In this document: positions 12,940 to 24,525 of the stretch, piece after piece
Layout: every line of letters begins with the position of its first letter
Numbering within the stretch: the stretch's first letter is position 1
NCBI GenBank assembly: GCA_033439765.1
Contig: JAULSN010000005.1
Coordinates: forward strand, 1,937,001-2,001,000
Length of the DNA stretch: 64,000 nt
Source: Lasiosphaeria ovina
Taxonomy: Eukaryota > Ascomycota > Sordariomycetes > Sordariales > Lasiosphaeriaceae
Direction: 5' to 3'
Program-made: the position numbers and the translations under genes
Notes under the pieces: model-generated
Seen by the model: the letters and a program-made list of their open reading frames with translations, nothing else
Database searches by the model: none
Told to the model about the DNA's origin: nothing

Positions 12940-14924
12940 ATGGCTCGCTCAATCCTGTTAGGGGTTGCCATCATCATCATCATCATCATCATCGAAGCTG
13001 TTGCTCATGCCCTGATGTTTCCCGTCCCCAGGACATCAAGCGTCACAGCCGCCTCCCTGGGACATGGCTGGAGTCCACGGCCAACAGCTCCTCCACCCAA
13101 TCTGGAGCTTCTGAAGCGGCAAGCTTCCAATGAGGAGACCTATTACATAGCTAGCGACAACACTTGCGGCTTCATTGAAGCAAGTAAAGGTTCGTTCCGC
13201 CTCATACGCCGTTGGACGTCGTGCCATGCCTGCCTGCTGCTGACCTCCGCTCAAAGATACTCCCTTTGACTGCTATGGGGAATCAAATACGTGCTATATG
13301 GTTGTACGGCCAGGCTTCTACGCTGGTTGGGGCTGCATCTCACAACTCAGAAAGGGGGTTGCAACACGGTGTTATGACAATGATACCATGTCCGCCTGCG
13401 ATACTGAGTGCATGTTGAACGGAGACAATCTTTTCTGGTACGTACATATCCCACACCATAACCGTGCTAGAGGCGATGGGGATGTGCCTCTCTAATGCCC
13501 GAAACCACCTACCTAGTACCGAGACTGTGTTATTTGGCGACCACTGCAACACCTATCAGATGTACCCGTCATTTACCCACTACCAATGCGCGTCGAGCGA
13601 CCATGCACTTATCTCTGTCTACATGACTTATAGCGGAATGGCTAGTGATCTCTCCTTCTCTACCCTCGTCAGCACTTTAGTAGATCCGGCCCCGACAAGC
13701 CAGTCATCCAGCCTCGAGTCTTCTCAAATTTTACACGAATCATCAGCACAGGCTACTCAGCCCTCTCCCGAATCATCAACACGACCTGCCCAGACGTCAT
13801 CCGAGACATCCAACACCTCTCCAGTATCCGACACGTCCCAAACATCCAGCACGTCCCAGACACCCACCACATCTCAGACATCACTTACATCTCAAACGCA
13901 CCACACATCACAGTCCCATACATCCCCGCCCCATACGTCCCAGCCGCATACGCCTCAGGAGTCGTATGGGTCCCAAACAAATAGTTCGACAGCTGGTGGC
14001 ACTTCTCCAGCACCCTCTCCGCCCAGTGCGACTGGGGCCGGTTCAGGGTCAACCACCCCGACTGGTCCTATTGTTGGAGGCGCTGTGGGTGGCACTGCCT
14101 TCCTCTTCTTTGTGGGCTTTGGCATATTCTTCTTCCACAGACAGAAAAAGACTCAACCGCCTCCCATGCGACAAAAGCCTTCCGATGGTGCTCTTGAGAT
14201 CGTAGCCTACCCAGATACGTCAGCCCCGCCTCTAACTGATCAATCGTATCCCACGCCGCCTCCCGGCCCTAGCTACCCAACCCCCCCTCCAAGCCAGCTT
14301 CAGGAGCTTCCCTCGAGGCAGCTTCAAGTGTCCCCTTCACAGAATTTTCATGAACTCCCCCCAACACATCTTCAGATGTCGCCTCCCCAACAGTTTCAGG
14401 AACTTTCCTCGCAGCAATTCCAAGAATTTCCCCCACATCAGCTTCAGGAACTTGCCTCACAACAATATCCTAACCTTGCTCCCCAGCAGCTGCATGAGTT
14501 ATCCCCGCAGCAACAGTATAGCCAGCTTCACTCTCAGCCCATCAACTACAGGGGTGCACCGCCGATCATGACAGCTGCCGGTCAGTCAGTACACAGACAA
14601 TCCACGAGCAGCCCCGTCTCCAGCCCAATAGCCCACTCCCACACCGACAGTCGCACGGGCAATTTCTCGCCGCTGTCCTCGAGCCCATTGTCGACCGCAA
14701 CCTCCCAGGTTTACCCTCAAAACCAGCAGCAATATCAACAGCAGCAGTATCAACAGCAACATCAGCAGCATGGTTATCACCACCATCCGACACAGAGCTC
14801 CGGCAGCACTTACCCCTATAACAGCACCTCACTCCCACTTTATCCCAGCCCGGGACCGCCGAATCACCCACGCCCCGGGCACGAAGCAGACGGCAGCCAT
14901 ATGCATGAAATAGGGTCGCAGTGA
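12940..14924 (+). CDS. Single-pass membrane protein with Cys-rich ectodomain and octapeptide-repeat tail
   Basis: Exons 12940-13189, 13257-13437 and 13517-14924 give 612 residues. Both introns (67 and 79 nt) have good donors (GTTCGT, GTACGT), and the second ends in TACCTAG. The order is: a signal peptide with a run of eight isoleucines encoded by an ATC repeat; a Cys-rich ectodomain (about residues 80-170); a Ser/Thr/Gln-rich stalk that is probably O-glycosylated; a Gly-rich single transmembrane helix at about 328-350 (IVGGAVGGTAFLFFVGFGIF) followed by a basic stop-transfer; and a Pro/Gln-rich cytoplasmic tail. The tail has ten octapeptide-like repeats (14286-14528), then poly-Gln and His-rich stretches. 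The architecture resembles fungal cell-wall sensors and mucin-like receptors, but I do not recognise the ectodomain as WSC or another named fold. Function unknown. Confidence 0.8.
14286..14528 (+). repeat. Octapeptide-encoding 24-nt repeats
   Basis: Ten consecutive units of 24 nt (the last 27 nt) encode variants of P-P-x-Q-L-Q-E-L. Units read, for example, PPSQLQEL, PSRQLQVS, PPQQFQEL, PPHQLQEL and APQQLHEL. Positions 5-8 are the most constant. The array lies in the predicted cytoplasmic tail of the membrane protein. Confidence 0.9.
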
Positions 14925-16570
14925 CGGCGGTCTATTCAAAATATTGGGGGGGGGGGGTGGTTTCATTTCTCTTCCGGGTCTTCGCCCGTTCCCAAAAAAC
15001 GAAAGATTAAGCAAATTCGATTGGTCCATGCCTATCTACTTGTTGTAATAATAGCACCGGTGTGGCAGTATTTCTTCTCGTTATCATCACGGATTACCTG
15101 GAGGGTATATGTGTATATACCTCTGTTGCAGTTTAAACAGAAGCCAATCATTGGCTCTAGCAAGGGCGTCTCGATGATCTTGATAAAGGATCCATTCCTC
15201 TAGGAGTATATTTACACACCATCTTCAAACAACGAAACCGGACTCGGTGGTAATCGTGCGAGTCTTGTCGCAAGAGTAATCGCCAATAAGCCGCAGTTCA
15301 AGAGGCTACCTAGGTAAATACCAGTAGGAGAATGCACAGTTAGCGTTAAGTGTGACAAGTATTAGCAGCTCGTAAGAGGCTACTCTGGGATCGGTTACGC
15401 CTTGGTTAGAGCCAGGTTAGGGCATGGCTAAAACACGCTTGCCGCGTGGTTTGGGCTGAGAAGCGGTTGGCTGGCAATACGAGGGTCGGTTGTTATATGC
15501 CTCTTGAGACGTAGTTTAAGCGTGGTTGAAGCCTGGTTCCGACGTAGTTAAATCCCGGTCCTGGCGTGGTTATGTCCTAGCTGGAGTGTAGTTTGGTTTA
15601 AGTCCAGTTTGAGGACACTATGAGAACCTGTTTAGAGTTCCGTATTAAGTGACTTTTATAGCCTAATTAAAATATAGTTGCCTAGGTGGTTAGGTTAAGA
15701 TTAAGAAGTAGTTAGCTAGTAATACCAGAGTTGGTTATTATATATGCCTCTCAAGACGTAGTTTAAGCGTAGTTGAAGTCTGGTTTCAACGTGGTTGAGT
15801 CCGGGTTAGAACGCAGTTTAAGTGCGGTTCAGTAATGGCTTAGGTCGACTTCGGGGACACTATGAGAACCTGTTCAGAGTTTAACGTGTTAACTGACTGT
15901 TATAACGAGATTGAAATACGGTTAGGTGACGGTTTAGAGACTGTTATGAGATAGTTACGAGATGGAAAAATGGGAAAGGTGATCGACTTGAGAAATAACA
16001 CACGGAACCAATACCAAAGCAGCCACGGCACGTCAGATCAAAGCAGGGAGTAAGCAAAGTAAGTGCCTCCTAAAGATGAAGGAGAGAACCAAACCAGTAG
16101 AGTACAACACCATCCCCATAAACAAGCAAACAAACAAATATCAATCACAACCAAGGCACTGAGAGACTTCTGTCCCATCCCGTTTCCCAGGGGCATTTAC
16201 CTGCTTACTCAAGTAAAGGTTGATTGCATTACGGCACTCGGCAAAGAGGAACATGTACGAGTTCATCCAGATATCGAAAGCGAAAGAACAAATCCAGTTC
16301 ATCATACAGACATACAGCTATTGTTGTCCGCCACCTGGAATATAATTATCCCCCGCCGATATATCCATCCTAAATTTCCTCGGTTTTGACACCGCTTTCC
16401 AAAAAGTACCTAAACAACCCAAAATAGATACATACGCACAAACCACAAATATTCGCGTCTCAACATCCAAAAAAGTACTTCGACAAGGAAAACCATATAA
16501 ACCACATTTCTGTCAAGGCTTCAGGGTCGATACCAAAGCCATTCCCCCTTCAAAAAAAAGGTAGTTGAGT
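14925..16570. other. AT-richer intergenic region with decayed repeats
   Basis: This region lies between the membrane-protein gene (+) and the carnitine acetyltransferase gene (-). It is visibly richer in A+T than its neighbours and has no supportable gene. The main content is the degenerate tandem duplication at about 15460-15948. The last few hundred bases next to 16571 are A-rich and probably form the 3' flank of the acetyltransferase gene. Confidence 0.7.
15460..15948. repeat. Tandem duplication of a 242-247 bp unit, strongly diverged
   Basis: Two adjacent copies begin at about 15460 and 15705. Anchors are shared by both: GAGACGTAGTTTAAGCGTGG at 15506 against the matching block at 15753, and GGACACTATGAGAACCTG at 15613 and 15855. 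The spacing varies between 242 and 247 bp. Most mismatches in the first 100 bases are C/T or G/A transitions. Inside each copy there are also degenerate short motifs of the GTGGTT / AGTTTAAG type about every 10-16 bases, with G and T concentrated on the + strand. Confidence 0.8.
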
Positions 16571-19283
16571 TCAGTAATCGATCAGCCGCAGCTTCTTGCC
16601 AACGTCTCGGCGACGGGCCTGGACGGCGGCGCGCTCCGAAGGCTTGGTCTCGCCGTTGTCGAGGTTTTCGCCGCGGGCTTTGAGAGCCTGGAGGAGCATA
16701 CCGGCATCGAAGAAGCCATCTACATGGAGAAGACAATCAGCATTAAAATATGCAACGCATGAGGATAGACAGGAGAGAAAGACTTACACCCTCCCAATTC
16801 GTCGTCCTCGCTCATGGCCAAGCTCTCCTCGGTCGGTGACATGCTCCCTGTAAGACTCTTCTGCGACTTGATAACCTCGTTTCCCGTGATGAGGCGGCCG
16901 CGGAGCCGTGGCCGGTGGACCGCCCTGGGGCGGCTGGTGTCGATCTCTCGGGCACGCGTCTGTTTGCTCGGTACGACGGACTGGCGGCTCGCGATGCGCA
17001 GGATGCGGCGGATCTCGAGGAGGTAGCTCTCGAGCGTGTCGATGAAGCGGCGTGTCTGGCGATGGCGTGACGACACGCAGATGGAGATGCCGTCGTCTTT
17101 GATGATGTAGCCAATGCCGAAGCCGTCACCCGAGACGGGGCCGAAGCCGAACTGGCGAAGCGACGGATTACCACAGTTAGAAGTCGACAAAATGGTCGTA
17201 TTTAGCTTATCCCAGCCCGAATCGGCAAAGATTAGAGGCAGGGGATTGTGGTTGTGGTCTCTGCTGCTCCGCGTGTTGGTGCTGTCACCGCGCTCTCGCG
17301 AAACCAAGCGCGGCTCTCCATCAACAACTGGAAAGTGCGACTCCTTAGACGGAGGGCTACCGGCGAGGGAGCCACGGTCCGAGAGTCCGTCTATGGGGCT
17401 CGAGTACCCGTTGCTGCTCATGCCGCTGCTCATATCCTCGTCCACCGTGCGCTGCCACAGGCAAAACAAGGCATAAAGATGCCTATCGCAGCCCTGTCCC
17501 TTCGCGCAGTCCTTGGTTGTGCTTACATGCCGCTGGCACGCTTTGCGAAGTGCTTCGATCTTCTGTTCGGCCGGGTTATCAGCCCAAAAGGTTTGCACAA
17601 AATTGATCGACTCCTCTGAGACAGTGCGGATTGCCTCGGTCCTCCCGTGCAAGTACGTCTTTGTCATCGCCGGCTCGTAGGTGCATTCGATACGGCCGTA
17701 GAGGCCGTAATAGGCTGCCTGGAATGCCATCTGCACAAAGGCATCTGGGGAGAATCCCATTGAAGTGATGAAATTCTTCCCGTAAGGGGCAAAATCGAGG
17801 CACTCAAACTCGTTTTGCTGGATCAGATCGGCAAGCCTGGTCTCTGCAAAACGCACTGCAATGCTAAGCTCGGGGACCATATCCCACTCAAGCTTGTATG
17901 GAGTCGTGTTCACATCGCCAAAACTCTCGGGGTCGCGTTTGGACGGATCCGGACTCGTCGAAGCCCACAGTGTTGGAGCCTGGCCGTTGATGGTCCTCGC
18001 GAAGCGTAGAATGGTATCCGTGTAGACGTCGCTGGCAAAACGCAGCACAGTGTGGCCGTCGACGCCAGTGTGCTCGAAGTTGATCCCAGCGCTTCCATTC
18101 TTGCATACGATGATCTGCAGCTTGTCGTACCAGCGATTAGTGCAGGTGCCAATCTGTACGCCCTTCTCAATCTCGCTGGTGCCACAGAGCACGTTCTGAC
18201 AGAGCGCGGCAGCGCTGGCAGGCTCGGTGTAATCCAGGCAGACGACAAAGAGTGCAGTGTCGACGATGTTGAGACAGTCGGCATTGTTCGAACCCGCTTC
18301 TCTGGTCAAGAGATCTCTTAGTCCCGACCAGACTTTCCTGTTTTCCGTGCTGAGGACCCCAAGTGCGCCCTTGGCAGCCTCCTGGATCGGGGTTTGTGTG
18401 GCGTCGTCAACAACAGTCTGCAGGTTAATAGCAATGTCCTTTTCCGTCATGATCAAGTCCGAGTTGTCGTCCAGTACGTCAAACCAGTAGAACTGGCCGT
18501 GGCACATGACAATAATATGCTTGGAGTCTGGGTCCTGTTCGATCTGGCAGCCGGCATCCGTTGGGACTCGAGCGGTTCCAAACAGCCGTGAGTACTGGTA
18601 CATGTCGAGAGGAGTGCCTCTGACCGTGTCAGGGGGTAGCTCCTCCTTGCGTACGGCCCTCACAAACTCCAATGCCGACACCACCAACGACGCAGCTCGT
18701 GTGACTTGATTGTTGCGGGCAGGGGTGGGGTCATCTTCGAGGAGGAAGAAGGGGTTCAGGTTCAGGACAACCGGGTTGTCGAAGTTGAGGTATGAGTCAT
18801 ACCCTCTTGGGGAATTAGCTGAACTGCAACACATTTTTGAGACAGAGGTATGAGTGAAGGTAACGTACAAAACTGCTCGATATAGCTGGTCTTCCCTTCC
18901 GCATACCTCCTCAACTTCTCGTTCATTTCGGGCCCCTCGCCCCTCAAGAAATCGTCGACGGCGTGGCGGGTCTCAGCATGCTCTCTAGAAGACTGGAGCG
19001 GCTTGAGGGCAGCCAGGTACTTCTGACAAGTGCGGTCCAGGTCGGGGATAGGCAGCTTGGGAAGCTTGTCCTGGTGGGCGAAGGTTACGCCCCCCTTGGG
19101 CTTGTCTTCGTGGGCCGACATGGAGATGGAGTACTTGCGGGCCCTCAACCCGGGGCTGGTGGTGGGCCTGGGTATCTCTGGGTACTCTGGGATGGAGCGA
19201 GGAGCTGCCACCGTATGTTCTGGGGCGGAAAGAGTCTCGCCAAGAGACTTCGGCATGGTAAAAATGCGGACTTGTGTAGGCAT
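16571..19283 (-). CDS. facC: Cytosolic carnitine O-acetyltransferase (FacC/Yat2 type)
   Basis: The enzyme transfers acetyl groups between CoA and carnitine, allowing cytosolic acetyl units from acetate or ethanol to enter mitochondria as acetyl-carnitine. On the minus strand the exons are 19283-18869, 18818-16788 and 16719-16571, giving 864 residues; introns are 50 and 68 nt with GTACGT and GTAAGT donors. The N-terminal choline/carnitine acyltransferase substrate-binding region includes LPKLPIPDLDRTCQKYL. The catalytic histidine is about His388, in FEHTGVDGHTV. A long insertion and an acidic, Ser-rich segment before the C terminus match the longer FacC/Yat2 class rather than the roughly 640-residue mitochondrial/peroxisomal AcuJ/Cat2 class. 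There is no obvious mitochondrial presequence, and the C terminus (LRLIDY) is not a peroxisomal signal, so a cytosolic site is inferred. An in-frame ATG at 19256 is an alternative start. Confidence 0.93.
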
Positions 19284-22200
19284 TCTCGTCAGTTTTCAGC
19301 TCCGGCGTGGGAGGTGTCAAGCGTAGAGAGGGGAGACGAGGGTGCTGATGTTCAAGCCGCGCAGAGCTGTGCGGTAGAAATAGTGACAGTCTTGGAGACA
19401 GTAGGATGGCATTCCACTTGAAGTGCTAGGGGGGCCTCTTTCTAGAAACAAAAGGGGCGTCTGAGACAGAAAGAAGAGGCGAGGGAAGAGGCCGGCGCTC
19501 GGCCGGGCGAGGTTGGGGATATAAGGCGGGCGGCATTCTCGGAGATGTCAAGAATCCAACGACGAGGCGGACGGGATGTGGAGACTAGTAGTGTCAAAAA
19601 AGGGAGCGACCCGCCGAGACCCGCGGGTGCTACAGTGAGCGTCTCTGCGAACCTGGACCGGCTTGTCTGGGCTATCTGGGAGGCCATGCGCATGTGGGAT
19701 GTGGGAGTGGAAACTATGTCCATCCTATCCTCACTTGCACAAACGTGCTCTCGCATGTGGCCGCTTTAGGCGCAAAAAGGGGGAAAGGACAGGAGTGATT
19801 GGACATGGCAGCGAGAGTGGATTTGTGAAACTCCTCCGCAGGACCGAACACTCAATATGGATGCACCCGTCTGATAATCTGCCGAGACAGCTCGAGTGCT
19901 GGCTGGATAAACAAAAGCAAACCAAGTGCAACATACCCAGAAAAGCGAGGACCGGCAGCTGCCTGCCGCGCTCTGGCCGAGTGCCGTCACGCTCTGGAGG
20001 AGCAGGTAGCAGCAGCGCGGGTCCGAGTCGATGGCAGTCAGTCGTTCGAGACCCGACCCGATGGCGTGGGTGACGAGGGAGGAGGGAGGCGGGAGGCGGG
20101 AGACGGTAGACGGGGCGCGCAGTAAACTAGGCGAAGTCTATTGTTGCTCTTTGCTGGTAGGTATGCTTTGCGTAGGTAGATTTGGTATTCTCTCTCTCTT
20201 CTTATTTCATCGTAAATCTTCTTGCCTTCCCCCGGTTAGCGACGCCCGCGTCAACCTGGAAAGAAGTCATCTGGTCGCTATACCGGATCACTGGTAGTCA
20301 GGCAAATGGCTCGCAGCGCTAGCCCGAGAGACCAGACCAGCTACAGCCCGGGCTGACGGGGCCAAGCAGTTGTTCCTGTGACCCGCGTCACCGGTGTCAC
20401 CAAAAAATGACGTTTGGCTCCCGCACCAACACCTAGGCCTAGACCCAGACCGGAAGGCTTGGTCTATCAGCAGCAACAGTGGTAGTGACCTAGACGGTAT
20501 CACTCGTATGTCCAGCGGCCACAGCATACACGCCTTCTGCTGCTGCTTGAATCGAGACTTCCTGGTTGGTGTCGGTATCGCACAGTGGATTGGGAATGTG
20601 GAGAGCCGCCTAGACGGTAAGGTACTAGCGAGGGCGGGGATGGACGTGGAGGTCGACGAGTGCGCAGATGTGAAGAAAATGTGCGGATGGACAAAGAGCG
20701 TGCTGCCGGTGACCGAGTTGTCCTCGTCCCTTGCGGATGACGGGAGAGGCAAGTGGCCTGAGGTGGTCTCTCGGACAAGAGGATGTCTGTGGTTGGGCGG
20801 GGTTGATCAAGGACCATGGCGGCACCACGCGGCTTAGGTTCCCCAGATGCAAGCCTGGAGCATGGAAGCTTCCCAGAACGGCAGGGGCGTGGCAGGGGCT
20901 TCCACCACTAGTAGCAACTGTTCTGTATGTACTGCACGATAACCTGGAACTCGAGCCTTCACTTAAAGAGAGGCGGGATTTATGTAGAACATAATTATCA
21001 TTGGCTAATTCAACTTCAGCTTCAATGTTAGCATGGGGTTGGTCCCTAGGGGTATTGGGAGAAATGGAAGTCCGAAGTCTCTTTCTTTCGATGGGAGGCG
21101 TCCGTCATCCAACGATGGAAACTGGGATGATGGAATCTGGGGGTGGGGTTAATTGGTGGGCTGGGCCTGCCTGCCTGGGAGTCGCACCACCACGCGCCGT
21201 TAGCTCAGCATGCAGTCATTGGTCACAGGGACGGTTACTGCCGCACGCGCTTGCTAGGATGAAAGACGGATTCTTCGTCTGCGGTCTATCAGGTTGCAGA
21301 AGCATGTGAAGACTCTACCTGTTGGGAGGATGCACAATTGCTTGCCAATTCCTAGGCAAAGACGGCAGGCCGCAGACACTAACAGAATTTCCCGGTCGAA
21401 CGGATATGTACATACATACTTGTATCCCAACCGCTACGCACCCGAGTCACTTAAAAAGTTTCCTGACGGAATACTCCGTAATACAGCTGAAACCCCCGAA
21501 TCCGTATAATGCGTTAACCGACAACCTGTAAATATTGGAGACACTCGTGGTAGCTATTCATTCGTGTTGTACTGTCCTGCCATTCACAAACCGGGTAGCT
21601 AGATAAATGATAGAAGCTGAGCATTTGGACTTAATTTTCCTCCAGGCTGTGCATCAAAGAAACATGGGGATGGTACGGAGTACCTAGAGCAGAGCACACT
21701 TGGTGGTACGGTTGGAGAGATCGGGCCGCTGAGTCCAGCGGCTCGGATCAAAGGACGAACGGTAGGTACCTAAACGGACGGCTAGACCGGGGCCACCAAT
21801 CGCTCCGTACCTTGCCGGGATCTAACGACCACTTCTCCAGAAGGTCTACACAGTACGCTTCAAGCAAGCAATGCCAGTGCGGGGGTGTTTTTTTTTTTTT
21901 TTTTGGAATAAGTTCGAAGTTAGCTGAAATGTTGAACGTGCATTTAAGTAGTTCGATGACCAGAGATGCCCCTGGAAGTAATAAACCGGAAGAAGCCGAG
22001 AATATACTCTTCACACCAACCTGGAAGCCAAGGAAATTATATGAAGAACAGAGTACGACCGCCAACCCAGACCATTGCGCGAATATCAGAGACAGCCTTT
22101 GTTGAGAACACAAGGCTCGGCGTGATAACCAGCGCAGGCCCCGTGCTTCTATAAAATACCGTACTTGGTACTGATTTGGTTGAGAAACTGGATTTGTTAG

Positions 22201-23649
22201 TCTGTCCTTCACTGAACCCTGCTCCTCGAACGGATGTCTTTCTCGATTCGGCGGAAAGCGGGTCCAAGCTTGATCGGCGAGGTTGACGGGAGGCATGGGG
22301 GAAAAGCTTAAAAAAATTAAATGAAGAATCGCGACTTCCATCTTTTCCAACCACCCTCGCTCAAAATCTTTCCGTTCTCCCTCCTTCCCTCCATTTACTC
22401 GACCCATCCTATCTACAATCTCTGTGGAACACATGTGCCCACTTCGTTCACTGGCTACCCATACCTCAGACAAACGATGAAGGAGTATTGCTCCGTATAC
22501 TGCCCATGTCACCAAGAGCGTCTTTCTGAGCCTGCGAGATGAGAGCAGATCCCCATATCCATCCGGCGGATGTGTAAAGGCCGTGGCTATGTCCCAAACT
22601 TTCTAGCACCGGCGGATCGCGGAACATGCAAACATAAAAAAGTATACTTACACTACCCAGTTAGCGCACCCTTGTTCGCCCGAGCTCCTGGCTTTCGGCT
22701 TTGAGAGACCACGGTAGGGAGGCTCAATAAGACAGCCTCTAATTAACATCCAATTACACGCCCTGTTTCGACGCCGGTTATTTAACAAATCTGGTGGATG
22801 GCCTGGCTCGAGATGCTTACCAGATTTAGTCAGCTCTGCTCCCATCAAATGGTCCGGAATATTGTATTATCGACATTGACAACTCAATGAGCCTGGTCTC
22901 TACCCCGTTCGTCCTAAAGAATTCGGCTGCTTGTCTCGCCATTGTCCTTCGACACTCTTGACTCTAGGATCTGTCAAAGAGATCAAGTTTCCCAGAATTA
23001 CCTACCCAACGTCAACGACTAATTCAACCCCCTCATTGGCTAGCGCAGAGAGAACGAACAATACTTTGACCACAACCGCCAAGATGCAATCAAATCTTCG
23101 ACGTCCTTCGCAAGACGATATTTTTTGTTGACAGCAAAATCTCCAGCCTGCAGTTGTTTGAACTCACGACGTCCCCTTGACCAATTGAATTCGGCAAGAC
23201 CTCAAAGAGATATACACTTATTTTGTCTCACCATTGGCTACTTCTCGGATGCTATCAGTCCCGTCGGCAAGCACCGGGGCGCTCACGCGACTGTTCATCT
23301 ACCCACAATTGAGACGACTATCAATCCTAGACTGAGGTGAACAATGATATTGAGTTACATTGAGGTCGGATGGCATCTCGCCCAGAAATCGATCGATCGC
23401 ACATCCGCCAATTTGTGGAGAAGCGTGGCCTACCCCAAGACTTGGCTGAATACGGTATCCCATTTGACCAGCTATCTCGATAAGTCTAAGGTACCTAAGG
23501 TACCTACAGCAGCTGAACTCCGCTTTGCCACCCCCAACCTGACCGCTGGTTGTCATTGAGCAGTCTGTTGCGTCGAGCAACAACCTTTGTTTGTTTCACG
23601 ACTGGGCAAATTATGAGAAGAGAATCTCGCCAATTGCGACGACGCAGTC
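19284..23649. other. Long intergenic region with no supportable gene
   Basis: About 4.4 kb lie between the carnitine acetyltransferase start (-) and the 2EXR gene (+). Short reading frames occur on both strands, but none shows a domain, a plausible splice chain or conserved composition. The region includes TACTCCGTA elements at 21472-21480 and 21674-21682 (inverted), a T17 tract at 21888-21904, and a CTAAGGTAC tandem near 23488. It must contain the promoters of both flanking genes. Confidence 0.6.
21888..21904. repeat. T17 homopolymer
   Basis: An uninterrupted run of 17 T in intergenic DNA. It could be the tail of an old retroposed sequence, but no element body was recognised next to it. Confidence 0.9.
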
Positions 23650-24525
23650 ATGTTCGAATCTTGGTACGATCGGCACGACGAGAAGACAAAGTTCTGGCTT
23701 GAGTTTCAAGTTGTCAGCGACGGGTTTGAGGAGGGTAGCACAACATCAACCACCACGGCGACGACAACAACGACAACAGCAGGAACACTCCAGCCTGCTA
23801 CGGGTCTCAATGACAGCACGTTCAGCAATTTTGGGGCACTCCCTGCTGAGCTTCGGCTGAGCATCTGGGAGACCCTCGTCCAGCCGCGTATCGTGCTCGC
23901 AGCGTGCTTCGACTCCCGGTTCAAAGATCAGAAACGCGCCCAGCTTGAACAGCGGCCCCGAAAAAGGCCCGTACCAGTGCTTCTGCATGTCTGCAACGAG
24001 TCCCGAGCGCTTGCGTTGCGCCATTACGAGCTTGCCTTCGCTTGGAAGATCCCCCATCGACTTGCATCGCCGGAGGCTGGTGCACTGCCAGCCCGTGCCG
24101 AGGCTCGTGTCTGGTTCAACTTCCGCCTCGATGCACTATTGCTGCTCGGTGAGCTGGAGCCTTTCGACCAATACGGGTTCAACTCGCCCATGGTTTACTT
24201 CCTTCGAAAGGACGACACGAGCCGTGTACGTCACATTGCCTGCGCCTTTGAAGAGATGCATCTAGGCATCTACGAGTCGGAACAGATATTTGGTTCGCTC
24301 TTCCACATCGTCGACAGGTTTCCCGCCGCCAAGCGGCTTTTGATCACAAGCACGCCCCGGGACTTGGAGGTTCGCAGCCTTGTGCTCCCGTCGGCGGACA
24401 ATGTCATTCAAAAACTATGGTGGGCCTGGATCAACGGTACTTCTATCGCATCGCCGCTAGCAAATACTCAGGTTTTGATGATCAGGGAAGATGATCTAGC
24501 GTCATTCATCGCCGAGCACAGCTAG
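23650..24525 (+). CDS. 2EXR-domain protein
   Basis: This intronless 291-residue protein has the fungal 2EXR signature. After a Thr-rich low-complexity segment (about residues 35-50) comes FGALPAELRLSIWE followed by a PRIV-type strand, the usual opening of the family. A later block, VLLHVCNESRALALRHYELAF, is also typical. The domain is very common in filamentous ascomycete genomes, usually in multi-copy, lineage-expanded sets; its molecular function is not established. There is no signal peptide or membrane segment. It stands alone, with several kilobases of gene-poor sequence on either side. The start is the first ATG of the open frame, and translation begins directly with a non-repetitive sequence. 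Confidence 0.8.
   Translation: MFESWYDRHDEKTKFWLEFQVVSDGFEEGSTTSTTTATTTTTTAGTLQPATGLNDSTFSNFGALPAELRLSIWETLVQPRIVLAACFDSRFKDQKRAQLEQRPRKRPVPVLLHVCNESRALALRHYELAFAWKIPHRLASPEAGALPARAEARVWFNFRLDALLLLGELEPFDQYGFNSPMVYFLRKDDTSRVRHIACAFEEMHLGIYESEQIFGSLFHIVDRFPAAKRLLITSTPRDLEVRSLVLPSADNVIQKLWWAWINGTSIASPLANTQVLMIREDDLASFIAEHS

Noticed and set aside
13438..13472. Very short (31-nt) second intron in the membrane-protein gene
   Set aside because: A 79-nt intron ending in TACCTAG at 13516 keeps the frame with a better donor (GTACGT) and a normal length.
20394..20837. Possible 147-codon gene on the + strand
   Set aside because: No recognisable domain, no conserved composition, and competing frames on the other strand.
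21748..22515. Open frame of 255 codons on the minus strand
   Set aside because: It opens with a non-ATG codon, crosses a poly-T tract that gives a poly-Lys run, and shows no domain. It is probably chance.
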